Shown: one piece after another, positions 28,579 through 37,222 of the stretch
Layout of the letters: each line of letters opens with the position of its first letter
How positions within the stretch are numbered: position 1 is the first letter of the stretch
Assembly: GCF_014189535.1 (NCBI RefSeq)
Contig: NZ_CP050307.1
Location: forward strand, 744,001-808,000
Direction of reading: 5' to 3'
From: Rhizobium lusitanum
Lineage (GTDB): Bacteria > Pseudomonadota > Alphaproteobacteria > Rhizobiales > Rhizobiaceae
DNA length: 64,000 nucleotides
The notes under the pieces: generated by a model
Seen by the model: only the letters and a program-made list of their open reading frames with translations
The model's database searches: none
Told to the model about the DNA's origin: nothing
Program-made: the position numbers and the translations under genes

Positions 28579-30636
28579 CTACCTCCTTCGCCGGATGAGG
28601 GCGTCTGCGGCAACGACGCCACGATTGTCTGGCAAAACCATCAATGGATTAATGTCTAGTTCTTCAAGCCACGCGGCGTTTTTTACGACATATTCTGCCG
28701 TTGATACGACGGCATCGACAACTAAATCGAGGTTGCCTTTCGCGCCGCCGCGATACCCCTCGATCAGTTTTTTGACTTTCAGCCGCGAAATGGCGGCGAG
28801 AACGTCCGTTCTCGTCACTGGAAGAGCCAAAATGACGGAATCTTCAAGCAATTCAACCAGGACTCCCCCCGCGCCGACCGTCAAAGCCAATCCGAGGGCG
28901 GGGTCACGCACGGCCCCGACGATCAGCTCGACGACCGGACGCTCGATCATCCGTTCGACCAGGTAACCGGAGGCGACATGCGCCATTCCTTGAGCCGCGC
29001 TCCGTACGGCTTCCATATCCTTAAGGTTGAGAATGACGGCGCCGGCCTCGGACTTGTGTTCGACGCCCAGAGCCTTCAAGGCGACGGGAAAGCCGAGATG
29101 TTCTGCCTGCTCGGCAGCCTCCCTCGGACTGGCTGCCGTCGCTCCGACGGGAACGGTAAGACCAAAGGCGGATAGTTCCGCCTTGGCTGCCGCCTCGCTC
29201 AAGGTTTCGATGTCGCCTCCGACCAAGGCAGCGTCGAGCAGCGGCAGCGGCGGTTGAGCGCGCCAGGCCGCCCCGATCTGGCTTGCAATTTCGGTTGCCG
29301 CAATGGTTTCGCTGATACCGCAAAGGGGCACAATACCATCTTCGATCAGCGACAAGGCGATCGCTTCGGGCAGATTCTCCGGCAGCGTCGCCAGGATCCC
29401 AGCGCGTTCGCCGGTCCGCTTCGCGGCCGCAGAGATGGCGGCAACCGTCGTCATCCAGTCCGCGCAGTCGCAGCGATCGTCCCGAGGGAAATCGAGGACG
29501 ATCAGGTTGAGCGCATAGCCGCCTTCGAACATGGCGGTGAAGGCCTCTGTCTGGCGAGCAAGGTCGCCCCAGACGAAGGTGTGGTAATCGAGAGGGTTGG
29601 AGAGGGTGACCATTTCGCCGAGACTGCGCCGCAAGGCAGGCAGCTGCTCGGGCTTCAAAGCACGGAAATCCACAGCCCGGCCAGTCGCGGCATCGGCCAT
29701 CAGTGAGGCTTCGCCACCTGAACAGCTCATCGAAGAAATTGCATCACTTGTTAGCGGGCCGGTGACATGCAGCAGTTTCAGCGTTTCGACCAGCTCCGGC
29801 AACGTGGCGACCCGGCCGATGCCGAGACGGGCGAGAACCGCATCGGCAACGGCGTCGCTGCCGGCAAGAGAGGCCGTATGGGAGACGGCGGCGCGCTGTG
29901 CCTGTTCGGATTTGCCGACTTTGAGAGCGACAACGGGCTTTCGTAATTCGCGGGCGCGCATGGCAAGCTGTTGCAGCGCCTGAACGTTGCCGAAGCCTTC
30001 GATATGCAAACCGATGGCCGTAACGCGCGGGTCCTCGAGGACGGCGAGAGCCAAATCCGACAGTCCGGTTTGCGCCTGGTTGCCCGCCGTCATCAGATAG
30101 GCGAGGGGCAGGCCGCGCTTTTGCATGCTGAGATTGATGGCGATGTTGGAGGACTGGGTGAGGATCGCGACGCCGCGCTCGACGCGCACCATTCCATGCT
30201 GGTCTGGCCAGAGCAGAGCGCCGTCCAGCCCGTTGATCACGCCATAGCAGTTCGGCCCGACGATCGGCATGTCCCCAGCCGCGTTGACCAGGGCTTGCTG
30301 CAGGGTGATACCATCGGACAGTTCCGCGACCGCTTCGCTGAAGCCCGAGGCATAGCAGACGGCACCGCCGGCGCCTCTGGCTGAAAGCGCGCGGACGATA
30401 TCGACGGTCAGCAGCCGGTTGACGCCGACGAAGGCGGCATCGGGTGCTGTGGGCAGTTCCTCCACCGATCGATAGCAGCGGCGCCCGAGCACGCTTTCCA
30501 GCGTCGGATGCACCGGCCAGATATCACCGGAAAATCCCATCCGGTCGCATTGTTCGATGACCCGGCGCGCCTCGCGACCGCCGAAGACGGCGATTGTTTG
30601 CGGTCTGATCAGGCGGTCGAGTGGGCGTTGGGTCAT
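28579..30636 (-). CDS. Acyl-CoA synthetase, NDP-forming (ADP-forming acetate-CoA ligase) family
   Basis: This 685-residue fused alpha-beta enzyme makes an acyl-CoA with ATP or GTP giving ADP or GDP and phosphate. A CoA-binding Rossmann domain (TIAVFGG, ~15-110) is followed by succinyl-CoA-ligase-like domains. The phosphorylated histidine lies in VSHTASLAG near residue 250. A C-terminal ATP-grasp domain (~465-680) has FPVALKALGVEHKSEAGAV. The start ATG at 30636 lies four bases after the dehydrogenase stop, with GGAG upstream; the longer frame runs back into that gene. Between CaiD- and CaiA-like genes it most likely activates butyrobetaine or carnitine, a task done by AMP-forming ligases (CaiC type) elsewhere. 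Substrate is inferred. Confidence 0.88.
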   Translation of the reverse strand: MTQRPLDRLIRPQTIAVFGGREARRVIEQCDRMGFSGDIWPVHPTLESVLGRRCYRSVEELPTAPDAAFVGVNRLLTVDIVRALSARGAGGAVCYASGFSEAVAELSDGITLQQALVNAAGDMPIVGPNCYGVINGLDGALLWPDQHGMVRVERGVAILTQSSNIAINLSMQKRGLPLAYLMTAGNQAQTGLSDLALAVLEDPRVTAIGLHIEGFGNVQALQQLAMRARELRKPVVALKVGKSEQAQRAAVSHTASLAGSDAVADAVLARLGIGRVATLPELVETLKLLHVTGPLTSDAISSMSCSGGEASLMADAATGRAVDFRALKPEQLPALRRSLGEMVTLSNPLDYHTFVWGDLARQTEAFTAMFEGGYALNLIVLDFPRDDRCDCADWMTTVAAISAAAKRTGERAGILATLPENLPEAIALSLIEDGIVPLCGISETIAATEIASQIGAAWRAQPPLPLLDAALVGGDIETLSEAAAKAELSAFGLTVPVGATAASPREAAEQAEHLGFPVALKALGVEHKSEAGAVILNLKDMEAVRSAAQGMAHVASGYLVERMIERPVVELIVGAVRDPALGLALTVGAGGVLVELLEDSVILALPVTRTDVLAAISRLKVKKLIEGYRGGAKGNLDLVVDAVVSTAEYVVKNAAWLEELDINPLMVLPDNRGVVAADALIRRRR

Positions 30637-30640
30637 CCGG

Positions 30641-31789
30641 TCAGGCTCCGAACGGCCGCAAGAGATCGCGGCTGATGATGTGCCGCTGGATTTCCGATGT
30701 TCCATCCCAGATGCGCTCGACACGCGCATCGCGCCAGAAACGGGCAAGCGGCAGATCGTCCATCAGCCCCATGCCGCCGAAGATCTGGATCGCTTCGTCG
30801 GTGACACGGGCTAGCATTTCCGAGGCATAGAGTTTAGCCGAGGCGACTTCGCGATTGGCGGAAAGACCCGCGTCGAGCCGCCAGGCGGCGGACAGTGTCA
30901 AAAGGTCGGCGGCGTCAATTTCGGTGATCATGTCGGCAAGCTTGAACGACACGCCCTGATTGGCGCCGATCGGCCGGCCGAACTGCTTGCGTTCCGCCGC
31001 ATAGGGCAGGGCCATGTCGAAAACCCGGCGAGCCCGTCCGACGCAGGTGGCCGCCACCGTCAGGCGCGTGCCGTACAGCCATTCATTGGCGATATCGAAG
31101 CCGCGATGCACTTCGCCGAGCACCTGGGATTTGGGAAGGCGGCAATCCGTGAAATTCAGAACGGAGTTGTGATAGCCGCGATGGGATAGCGATTCATAAC
31201 CTTTGAGGATCTCGAAGCCCGGTGTGCCGCGATCGACCAAAAAGGCCGTTATGCCCTTTGGCGTCTCTTCCTCGCCGGTGGCGGCAAAGACAATAACGAA
31301 ATCAGCGACATCGGCATGAGAGATAAAGTGCTTGGTGCCGTTGAGAACGAAATCGCTACCGTCCTGCCGCGCAGCACACTTCATGCCGCGCATGTCGGAG
31401 CCGGCATCGGGTTCGGTAATGGCCAGCGCGTCGATCTTTTCACCGCGCACGGCCGGCAGCAGATATCGCTCGCGCTGCTCGCCTTCGCAGGCCATCAGAA
31501 TGCCGGAAGGGCGGCCGAAGAAAACGGTGAGCGCCATCGAGCCGCGACCGAGTTCGCGCTCGACGAGGGTAAAGGTGGTGTGGTCGAGTCCTGCACCGCC
31601 GACGGACTCAGGGAAATTACAGGCATAGAAGCCGAAATCGATGCATTTGCGCCGAATCTCCTCTCCGAGCTCCGGCGGCACGATGCCGGTGCGATCGACC
31701 TCGTTCTCATGCGGATAGATTTCCGTCTCGACGAAATCCCGGACTGTCTTGACGATCATTTCCTGTTCTTCGTTGAGCCCGAAATTCAT
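30641..31789 (-). CDS. Acyl-CoA dehydrogenase, probable butyrobetainyl-CoA dehydrogenase
   Basis: This 382-residue FAD enzyme oxidises an acyl-CoA to the 2-enoyl-CoA. The family segments are ALAITEPDAGSD near 125 and RKQFGRPIGANQGVSFKLADM near 255, with GGMGL near 345. At the usual catalytic-base position (YEGT in many members) the sequence is IWDGTSEIQ, with Asp instead of Glu (codon GAT, near 368). Asp is known there in other subfamilies such as ACAD10/11. AGGAGGAAGCGGAA precedes the ATG. Position between the carnitine dehydrogenase and CoA synthetase genes suggests gamma-butyrobetainyl-CoA to crotonobetainyl-CoA. Confidence 0.88.
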   Translation of the reverse strand: MNFGLNEEQEMIVKTVRDFVETEIYPHENEVDRTGIVPPELGEEIRRKCIDFGFYACNFPESVGGAGLDHTTFTLVERELGRGSMALTVFFGRPSGILMACEGEQRERYLLPAVRGEKIDALAITEPDAGSDMRGMKCAARQDGSDFVLNGTKHFISHADVADFVIVFAATGEEETPKGITAFLVDRGTPGFEILKGYESLSHRGYHNSVLNFTDCRLPKSQVLGEVHRGFDIANEWLYGTRLTVAATCVGRARRVFDMALPYAAERKQFGRPIGANQGVSFKLADMITEIDAADLLTLSAAWRLDAGLSANREVASAKLYASEMLARVTDEAIQIFGGMGLMDDLPLARFWRDARVERIWDGTSEIQRHIISRDLLRPFGA

Positions 31790-31801
31790 TTCCGCTTCCT
31801 C

Positions 31802-33292
31802 CTAGCGTTTTTGTCCGACATGACGCCCGATGCCGTCCGGCAGGGGCAGTTTTGCATGTGCCTCGGCGATTGGCCTTATTTTGCCCAGCACCTCCTTTGG
31901 TGCGGGAGCGGCTTTGCCCGCCTTGGCATCGACATGCAGCAGCATGTGTTCGGCGGTGGCGATCACGTCGCCCGTCGCCGTGTCGTGGATCGTGTGGAAC
32001 ACATGCAGTCGCTTCTCGTCGGCAGACAGGAGCTGGCAGGTCGAATGGATTGCCTGGCCGAGCTTGGCTTCGCCGATGTGGCGGATATGCGTTTCGACCG
32101 TATAGTAGCTGTGGCCGGCTTCGACGTAGGCGAAGTCGACGCCGATCAGGCGCAGCAGCGCATCGGAGGTATCGCCGAACACCTGCAGATAGCGATGTTC
32201 GGTCATGTGGCCGTTATAGTCGACCCATGCCGGGCTGACCTTGGTTTCGATGAGGCGCAGGGGCTGCGCCATCTCTCCAAGCGACTTGTCGCCGCCGCCC
32301 GCCGCCCAGAGGCTTTGCTCGAAATCCTTGAGCAGCTTGCCGGCGCCCCAGCCCTTGCCGCCGTGGCTGCCCTTCAATGTCTGGAGGATGCCGACGAGAT
32401 TTTCGTCGCGGATGCGTTCCAGTTCGCGGATCGACAGGCCGGCGGCCTGCTCATCCGACTGCTGGCCGATCTTCTCGACCAGCGCGTCGTCGAGGTCGAC
32501 GACGTCCATCAGCTTCGTCCAGTTCCATTGCAGGGCTGGGCCGAATTGCGCCAGGAAGTGCCGCATGCCAGCTTCGCCGCCGGCAATACGGTAGGTCTGG
32601 AACAGGCCCATCTGCGCCCAGCGCAGGCCGAAGGAATAGCGGATGACATCATCCAGCGTTTCGACGGTGCAGATATCGTCCTTGATCAACCAGAGCGCCT
32701 CGCGCCATAGGGCTTCCAGCAGGCGGTCGCCGACGAAGGCTTCGATCTCCTTGGCGATATGGACGCCCTTCATGCCGATCGGCGGCAGCCGATCCATGGC
32801 GGTCTTGATCGTTTCCTTCGAGGTCTTCTCGCCGCCGACGATTTCGACCAGCGGCAGTAAATAGACGGGATTATAGGGATGGGCGACGAAGAGACGTTCG
32901 GGGTGACGCATGTCGCGCTGCAGGTCGGTCGGCAGCAGGCCAGAAGTCGAGGAGCCGATCAGCGCGTTGGGCTTTGCCGCCGCATCGATCTGCGTTAGCA
33001 CCCTGCGCTTGAGGTCGAGCCGCTCGGGAACGCTCTCCTGAATCCAGTCCGCGCCGGCGACCGCTTCTTCCAGCGTCTCACGGAAGGTGAGCTTGCCGCG
33101 CGCGGGAAGCGGTGCGCCGGTCAGCATCGCATAGGCCTTTTCGGCATTCGCCAAAACTTCGCCGACGATGCGGGTCGCTTCCGGGTGCGGATCGAAGACA
33201 TCGACATCGATGCCGGCCAGGAGAAAGCGCGCGATCCATCCGCCGCCGATGACGCCGCCGCCAATGCAAGCTGCCTTGTTGATCTTGGTCAT
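31802..33292 (-). CDS. lcdH: L-carnitine dehydrogenase fused to a betainyl-CoA thioesterase
   Basis: This is a 496-residue two-domain enzyme. Residues 1-320 are a 3-hydroxyacyl-CoA-dehydrogenase-like NAD enzyme (CIGGGVIGGGWIARFLL at 9-25; FVAHPYNPVYLLPLVEIVGG near 130) that oxidises L-carnitine to 3-dehydrocarnitine. From about 345 a hot-dog thioesterase follows (VSPAWVDYNGHMTEHRYL) that would release glycine betaine from betainyl-CoA. This fusion is the form described for carnitine use in Sinorhizobium meliloti; Pseudomonas keeps the two as separate genes. It sits seven bases after the cleavage enzyme. Confidence 0.93.
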   Translation of the reverse strand: MTKINKAACIGGGVIGGGWIARFLLAGIDVDVFDPHPEATRIVGEVLANAEKAYAMLTGAPLPARGKLTFRETLEEAVAGADWIQESVPERLDLKRRVLTQIDAAAKPNALIGSSTSGLLPTDLQRDMRHPERLFVAHPYNPVYLLPLVEIVGGEKTSKETIKTAMDRLPPIGMKGVHIAKEIEAFVGDRLLEALWREALWLIKDDICTVETLDDVIRYSFGLRWAQMGLFQTYRIAGGEAGMRHFLAQFGPALQWNWTKLMDVVDLDDALVEKIGQQSDEQAAGLSIRELERIRDENLVGILQTLKGSHGGKGWGAGKLLKDFEQSLWAAGGGDKSLGEMAQPLRLIETKVSPAWVDYNGHMTEHRYLQVFGDTSDALLRLIGVDFAYVEAGHSYYTVETHIRHIGEAKLGQAIHSTCQLLSADEKRLHVFHTIHDTATGDVIATAEHMLLHVDAKAGKAAPAPKEVLGKIRPIAEAHAKLPLPDGIGRHVGQKR

Positions 33293-33299
33293 TTCGGCC

Positions 33300-34202
33300 T
33301 CAGCGCTTCGTCAGTTTCAGTTTCTTGCGGACATCTTCGGGGCCGATAATGCGTGCGCCCATGCCTTCGATGACCTGCACTGCCTTTTCGACAAGCTGGG
33401 CATTGGTCGCAAGCAGGCCCTTTCCGGCATAGAGATTGTCTTCCAGCCCGACGCGGACATTGCCGCCAGCAAGGACGGCTGCGGCGGGATAGGCCATGGC
33501 GTTACGGCCGATGGAAAAGGCCGAGAAGGTCCAGCTCGATGGAACGTTATTGACCATCGCCATAAAGGTGTTGAGGTCATCGGGCGCCCCCCAGGGGATG
33601 CCCATGCAGAGCTGGATGAGGACCGGATCCTCAATAAGACCCTCCTCGGCAAGCTGTTTGGCAAACCAGAGATGACCGGTATCGAAGGCTTCGATTTCGG
33701 GACGAACACCGAGATCGGTCATCTTCTTCGCCATGGCCCGAAGCATGGAGGGCGTGTTGGTCATGACGTAGTCGCCGAGACTGAAGTTCATCGTGCCGCA
33801 ATCGAGCGTGCAGATTTCCGGCAGGCATTCGGCGACATGGCTGACGCGCTCCGTTGCGCCAGCCATGTCGGTGCCCCTGACGTTCAAGGGCAGGGGGCTT
33901 TCGACATCCCCGAAGATCAGATCTCCGCCCATGCCAGCGGTCAGGTTGAGCACGACATCGACATCGGCCGAACGGATGCGGTCGGTCACTTCTCTGTAGA
34001 GGTCGTTGCGGCGGCTGGCCGCGCCCGTCTCGGGATCGCGGACATGGCAGTGCACGACAGCGGCACCCGCCTTGGCGGCGTCGATCGCGGAGTCGGCGAT
34101 CTGCTTGGGAGTGATCGGAACGTGGCTGGATTTCGAAACAGTGTCGCCGGAACCGGTGACGGCACAGGTGATGAAGACATCGCGGTTCATCGCAAGAGGC
34201 AT
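33300..34202 (-). CDS. 3-dehydrocarnitine cleavage enzyme (BKACE, DUF849 family)
   Basis: This 300-residue zinc enzyme of the beta-keto acid cleavage family condenses 3-dehydrocarnitine with acetyl-CoA to give betainyl-CoA and acetoacetate. The zinc-binding histidines are in VVHCHVRDPETG (about residues 42-53), and GAPDDLNTFMAM follows near 200. The start ATG at 34202 has GGGAGAA upstream; the frame extending further overlaps the divergent regulator gene. It is the first gene of the carnitine operon and its product feeds the thioesterase half of the next protein. In Pseudomonas the equivalent is cdhC. Confidence 0.9.
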   Translation of the reverse strand: MPLAMNRDVFITCAVTGSGDTVSKSSHVPITPKQIADSAIDAAKAGAAVVHCHVRDPETGAASRRNDLYREVTDRIRSADVDVVLNLTAGMGGDLIFGDVESPLPLNVRGTDMAGATERVSHVAECLPEICTLDCGTMNFSLGDYVMTNTPSMLRAMAKKMTDLGVRPEIEAFDTGHLWFAKQLAEEGLIEDPVLIQLCMGIPWGAPDDLNTFMAMVNNVPSSWTFSAFSIGRNAMAYPAAAVLAGGNVRVGLEDNLYAGKGLLATNAQLVEKAVQVIEGMGARIIGPEDVRKKLKLTKR

Positions 34203-34259
34203 TTTTGTTCTCCCTCGTATTGAGGGTATTACGCGGCAAGCGCCGGCTTCATGCTTTGC

Positions 34260-34292
34260 ATTTCCGGATTGAAACGATACATTATCGGAAAT
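34260..34292. promoter_or_regulatory. Inverted repeat in the carnitine regulator/operon divergent promoter
   Basis: ATTTCCG at 34260-34266 and CGGAAAT at 34286-34292 form a perfect 7-base inverted repeat with a 19-base AT-rich spacer. It ends eight bases before the regulator start. It is a candidate operator for the AraC-family regulator; function is inferred. Confidence 0.45.
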
Positions 34293-34299
34293 AAGCGAG

Positions 34300-35298
34300 A
34301 TGCCCATGCTCACGCCATCCGACACGCCGCTCGACATCGACCTGCTGGTACTCCCCGAAACCAACTTGATCCTGATCGCATCGGTGATCGAGCCCTTGCG
34401 CGGTGCCAACCGCATTTCCGGCAGCGAACTCTATCGCTGGCGCCTGCTTACTCTGGATGGCGCGCCGGTCGAGACGACCAGCCTGATTCCGATTCCGGCA
34501 TCGGGCAGCTTCCGGCCGTCAAGCGATACTGCGCCGCTTTTCGTGCTGGCGAGCTACAATTGGCGGCGTAGCGCAACGCAGGCGCTGAAGATGCAATTGT
34601 CGCAGACGGCACGTCATCGTTCGATGATCGCCGGCATCGAATCCGGCAGTTGGCTGCTGGCCGAGGCGAGCCTTCTCGACAATGTGTCCGCGGCCGTCCA
34701 TTGGGAGGATTCGGAGGATTTCGCCTTGGCTTACCCGCAGGTGCGCGCCGTCAAGGATCGTTTCGTCATCGACGGCAAGCGCATCACCACCGCCGGCTCG
34801 ATGCCGACGATCGACCTGATGCTGGAAATCATCCGGCGGCGGCAGGGCTATTCGCTGGCGCTCGAAGTCAGTCGGCTTTTCATCTACGAGCCGGCGAGCG
34901 TCTATGGCGCCGTGGAGTTATCGCCATCGACAGCCGGCCTGCGCCTGCGCGATCCGCGTGTCGCCCAGGCCGTGCGGCTGATGGAGGAGCATATCGAGCA
35001 GCCGTTGGTGCTGACGCGCTTGGCGCGGCGCATCGGAGTCAGCGCCCGCCATCTCCAGGCCTTGTTTCAGGATGATTTCGGCGCACCGCCGCATGTGCAT
35101 TATCTGGCGCTTCGGCTCAACGCGGCGCGGCGCAAGGTGATCGAGACCAAGGAATCCTTTGCGGAGATCGCCGCGGCGACCGGCTTCAACTCGGCCTCGG
35201 CCTTTTCCCGCAGCTATCGCGCTAGCTTCTCGGAAAGTCCTTCCGGCACGCGGCGGCGTTTGCGCGGGCGCTCTACGGCTGCAGCGGAGCCGACATAG
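34300..35298 (+). CDS. AraC-family regulator with GATase1-like domain, CdhR-like
   Basis: This 332-residue transcription factor has an N-terminal DJ-1/PfpI (class I amidotransferase-like) sensing domain (~10-195) and a C-terminal AraC DNA-binding domain (~215-320; LARRIGVSARHLQALF and FAEIAAATGFNSASAFSRSYR). The position of the usual nucleophile cysteine reads AGIESGSWLLA, so it is a ligand sensor rather than an enzyme. CdhR and GbdR of Pseudomonas, which sense carnitine and betaine, have this architecture. It is divergent from the carnitine operon. Its last 26 bases overlap the convergent LysR gene. Confidence 0.9.
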   Translation: MPMLTPSDTPLDIDLLVLPETNLILIASVIEPLRGANRISGSELYRWRLLTLDGAPVETTSLIPIPASGSFRPSSDTAPLFVLASYNWRRSATQALKMQLSQTARHRSMIAGIESGSWLLAEASLLDNVSAAVHWEDSEDFALAYPQVRAVKDRFVIDGKRITTAGSMPTIDLMLEIIRRRQGYSLALEVSRLFIYEPASVYGAVELSPSTAGLRLRDPRVAQAVRLMEEHIEQPLVLTRLARRIGVSARHLQALFQDDFGAPPHVHYLALRLNAARRKVIETKESFAEIAAATGFNSASAFSRSYRASFSESPSGTRRRLRGRSTAAAEPT

Positions 35299-36148
35299 GC
35301 TGGAAGGCTTCGCGCACCATCTCCGCCAGCTCCCGGATTGCCTCGCTGGAATGATAGGGGTTACGGCGAAGCACGACGCGGGAAGAATCGACCGGAGGAA
35401 ATCCGTCTTCGCCCGTCAGTTCCCGACAGCCATGCGGAATATTGCTTCGCGAGAGCGTCGTGACGGCAAGGCCGGCGGAAACGGCATTCTTCAGGCCGGA
35501 ACTTGTATCGGCGACAAAGGCAATACGATAGCGCCGCCCCTGCTGCTCCAGGGAGCGCAAGGCAAAGTCGCGGCACCATGTCGAGTCGCGATAGATCGCG
35601 ATGGGCAGTGGCGTCGCCTCATGCAGCCGGTGCACCAGCGAGGTCACCCAGACCGTCGGATCGATACAGAGCACCTCGCCGGTAGTTTGATCGCTCCAGT
35701 CGAAGACGACGGCGAGATCGAGTTCGTCCTTCTCCAGTGCTGCAAGGTTGTGCGCGGTATAGTCGCAGGAAACGGTGACTTCGACGGCGGGGTGCCGGAC
35801 GGCGAAGGCGGCAAGCGCCGCCGGCAGGATAGTCTGGCTGTATTCCTCCGGAATACCGATCCGGACGGGGCCGTCCAGCGGCTTGGTGCGGATGGTGGCT
35901 GCCGCCTCGGTTAGCAGGTCGATCACGCGTTGCGCATAGGGAAGTAATTGGTTCCCCGCCCGCGTCAGCGCGACCCCACGCGCGCTTCTGTCGAAGAGTG
36001 CTTCGCCGATGGTTTCCTCGAGGCGCTTGATCTGGGCGCTGACGGCCGATTGCGTGCGGCCGATGCGCTGGGCTGCGGCGGAAAAGTTCGATGTTTCAGT
36101 GATGACGAGAAAGGTCCGGAGCAGATCGCTTTCGATGGGTTCGCGCAT
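35273..36148 (-). CDS. LysR-family transcriptional regulator
   Basis: This 291-residue regulator has an N-terminal winged helix (RIGRTQSAVSAQIKRLEETIG, ~28-48) and an effector-binding domain (~90-285). It is divergent from the EamA transporter at 36264, its probable target, and tail-to-tail with the CdhR-like gene with a 26-base overlap of coding ends. The effector is unknown. Confidence 0.92.
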   Translation of the reverse strand: MREPIESDLLRTFLVITETSNFSAAAQRIGRTQSAVSAQIKRLEETIGEALFDRSARGVALTRAGNQLLPYAQRVIDLLTEAAATIRTKPLDGPVRIGIPEEYSQTILPAALAAFAVRHPAVEVTVSCDYTAHNLAALEKDELDLAVVFDWSDQTTGEVLCIDPTVWVTSLVHRLHEATPLPIAIYRDSTWCRDFALRSLEQQGRRYRIAFVADTSSGLKNAVSAGLAVTTLSRSNIPHGCRELTGEDGFPPVDSSRVVLRRNPYHSSEAIRELAEMVREAFQPMSAPLQP

Positions 36149-36263
36149 GGCGGCTCACAAATTTTTCTGATGGCTACTATCTCTACTATTCGTTTGTCTG
36201 ATGTCAAATATCGGCGCAGACAGAAGCCAATCGACCCCGCGCTTCAATCCTGAGTCCCATTAG

Positions 36264-37166
36264 ATGACCTTCCAGTTTCCAACCCGCTCCGCCCTTGCCA
36301 GTGACTATGAGAGGGGCGTCATTCTTGTGGCTGTGGCAACGCTTGCGTGGAGTTGCAGCGGTGTCTATGCGCGGCTTCTCACGACCGACATATGGACGGC
36401 GATCGCCTGGCGGTCGCTGTTTGGCGGCATATTTCTGCTGATCCCGAGCTTCTTCCTCGAGGGTGGCTTTTCACGACGCCAATGGAATTCGATTTTTCAT
36501 CCGGCGGGATTGGCGATGATTGTCTGCCAGACCATCAGTCAGGCCTGTTTTATCGGTGCGCTCTACATGACCACCGTCGCAAACGTGACCATGATCTACG
36601 CAACGGCGCCGTTCATCGCCGCCTTTCTCAGTTGGTCGATGCTAAAGGAGCGCGTGGCAAACCGGACGTTGATTGCTGGCGGCGTTTGCCTCGTTGGCGT
36701 GGCGGTTATCGTTGCCTCCTCGATCGGTGGCGGCACTGGCGTCGGCGATCTCCTTGCGCTTGGCATGACGGTCACCTTCGCCCTCATCATCGTCATCCCA
36801 CGTTTCGACCGCAGTGTGCCGATCCTGCCGTCAAGCGTTGTCAGCGGCTTCCTCACATTCGTACTCTTCGTGCCCTTCGCTTCGACGGCCTCGCTTGACG
36901 CCTATAATTGGCTGTTGTTGGCCGCATTTGGGGCGACGAACTTCGCGCTCGCCTTCGTCCTTTTCCTTTTCGGGTCAAGGCGAATGCCGGCGGCTGATGC
37001 GGCCCTTATCAGCTCGTTGGAGATTGTGCTGACCCCCTTCTGGGTCTGGCTTCTCTTTTCAGAGAAGCCGCCGATGGCAACTTTCCTGGGTGGTTTGATC
37101 ATCCTTGCGACGATCGTGTGGCATACCGCTGCCGATCTTAGACATGGCCGCCGTGCCCGCGCGTAG
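36264..37166 (+). CDS. EamA-family (DMT superfamily) transporter
   Basis: This 300-residue inner-membrane protein has about ten helices in two repeated EamA halves (~20-150 and ~160-290). Typical segments are AIAWRSLFGGIFLLIPS in the first half and ADAALISSLEIVLTPFWVWLLFSE in the second. The family moves amino acids or other metabolites, mostly outward. It is divergent from the LysR regulator. It has no strong ribosome-binding site at ATG 36264. Confidence 0.9.
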   Translation: MTFQFPTRSALASDYERGVILVAVATLAWSCSGVYARLLTTDIWTAIAWRSLFGGIFLLIPSFFLEGGFSRRQWNSIFHPAGLAMIVCQTISQACFIGALYMTTVANVTMIYATAPFIAAFLSWSMLKERVANRTLIAGGVCLVGVAVIVASSIGGGTGVGDLLALGMTVTFALIIVIPRFDRSVPILPSSVVSGFLTFVLFVPFASTASLDAYNWLLLAAFGATNFALAFVLFLFGSRRMPAADAALISSLEIVLTPFWVWLLFSEKPPMATFLGGLIILATIVWHTAADLRHGRRARA

Positions 37167-37222
37167 GTCTAGACCGTCGTAACCGTCCGTTTCTGTTTCC
37201 GAGACGATGACAGGCTTTCGCC

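Noticed and set aside
31316..32710. A 464-codon plus-strand frame over the acyl-CoA dehydrogenase and carnitine dehydrogenase genes
   Set aside because: It spans two recognised genes on the other strand and has no recognisable domain.
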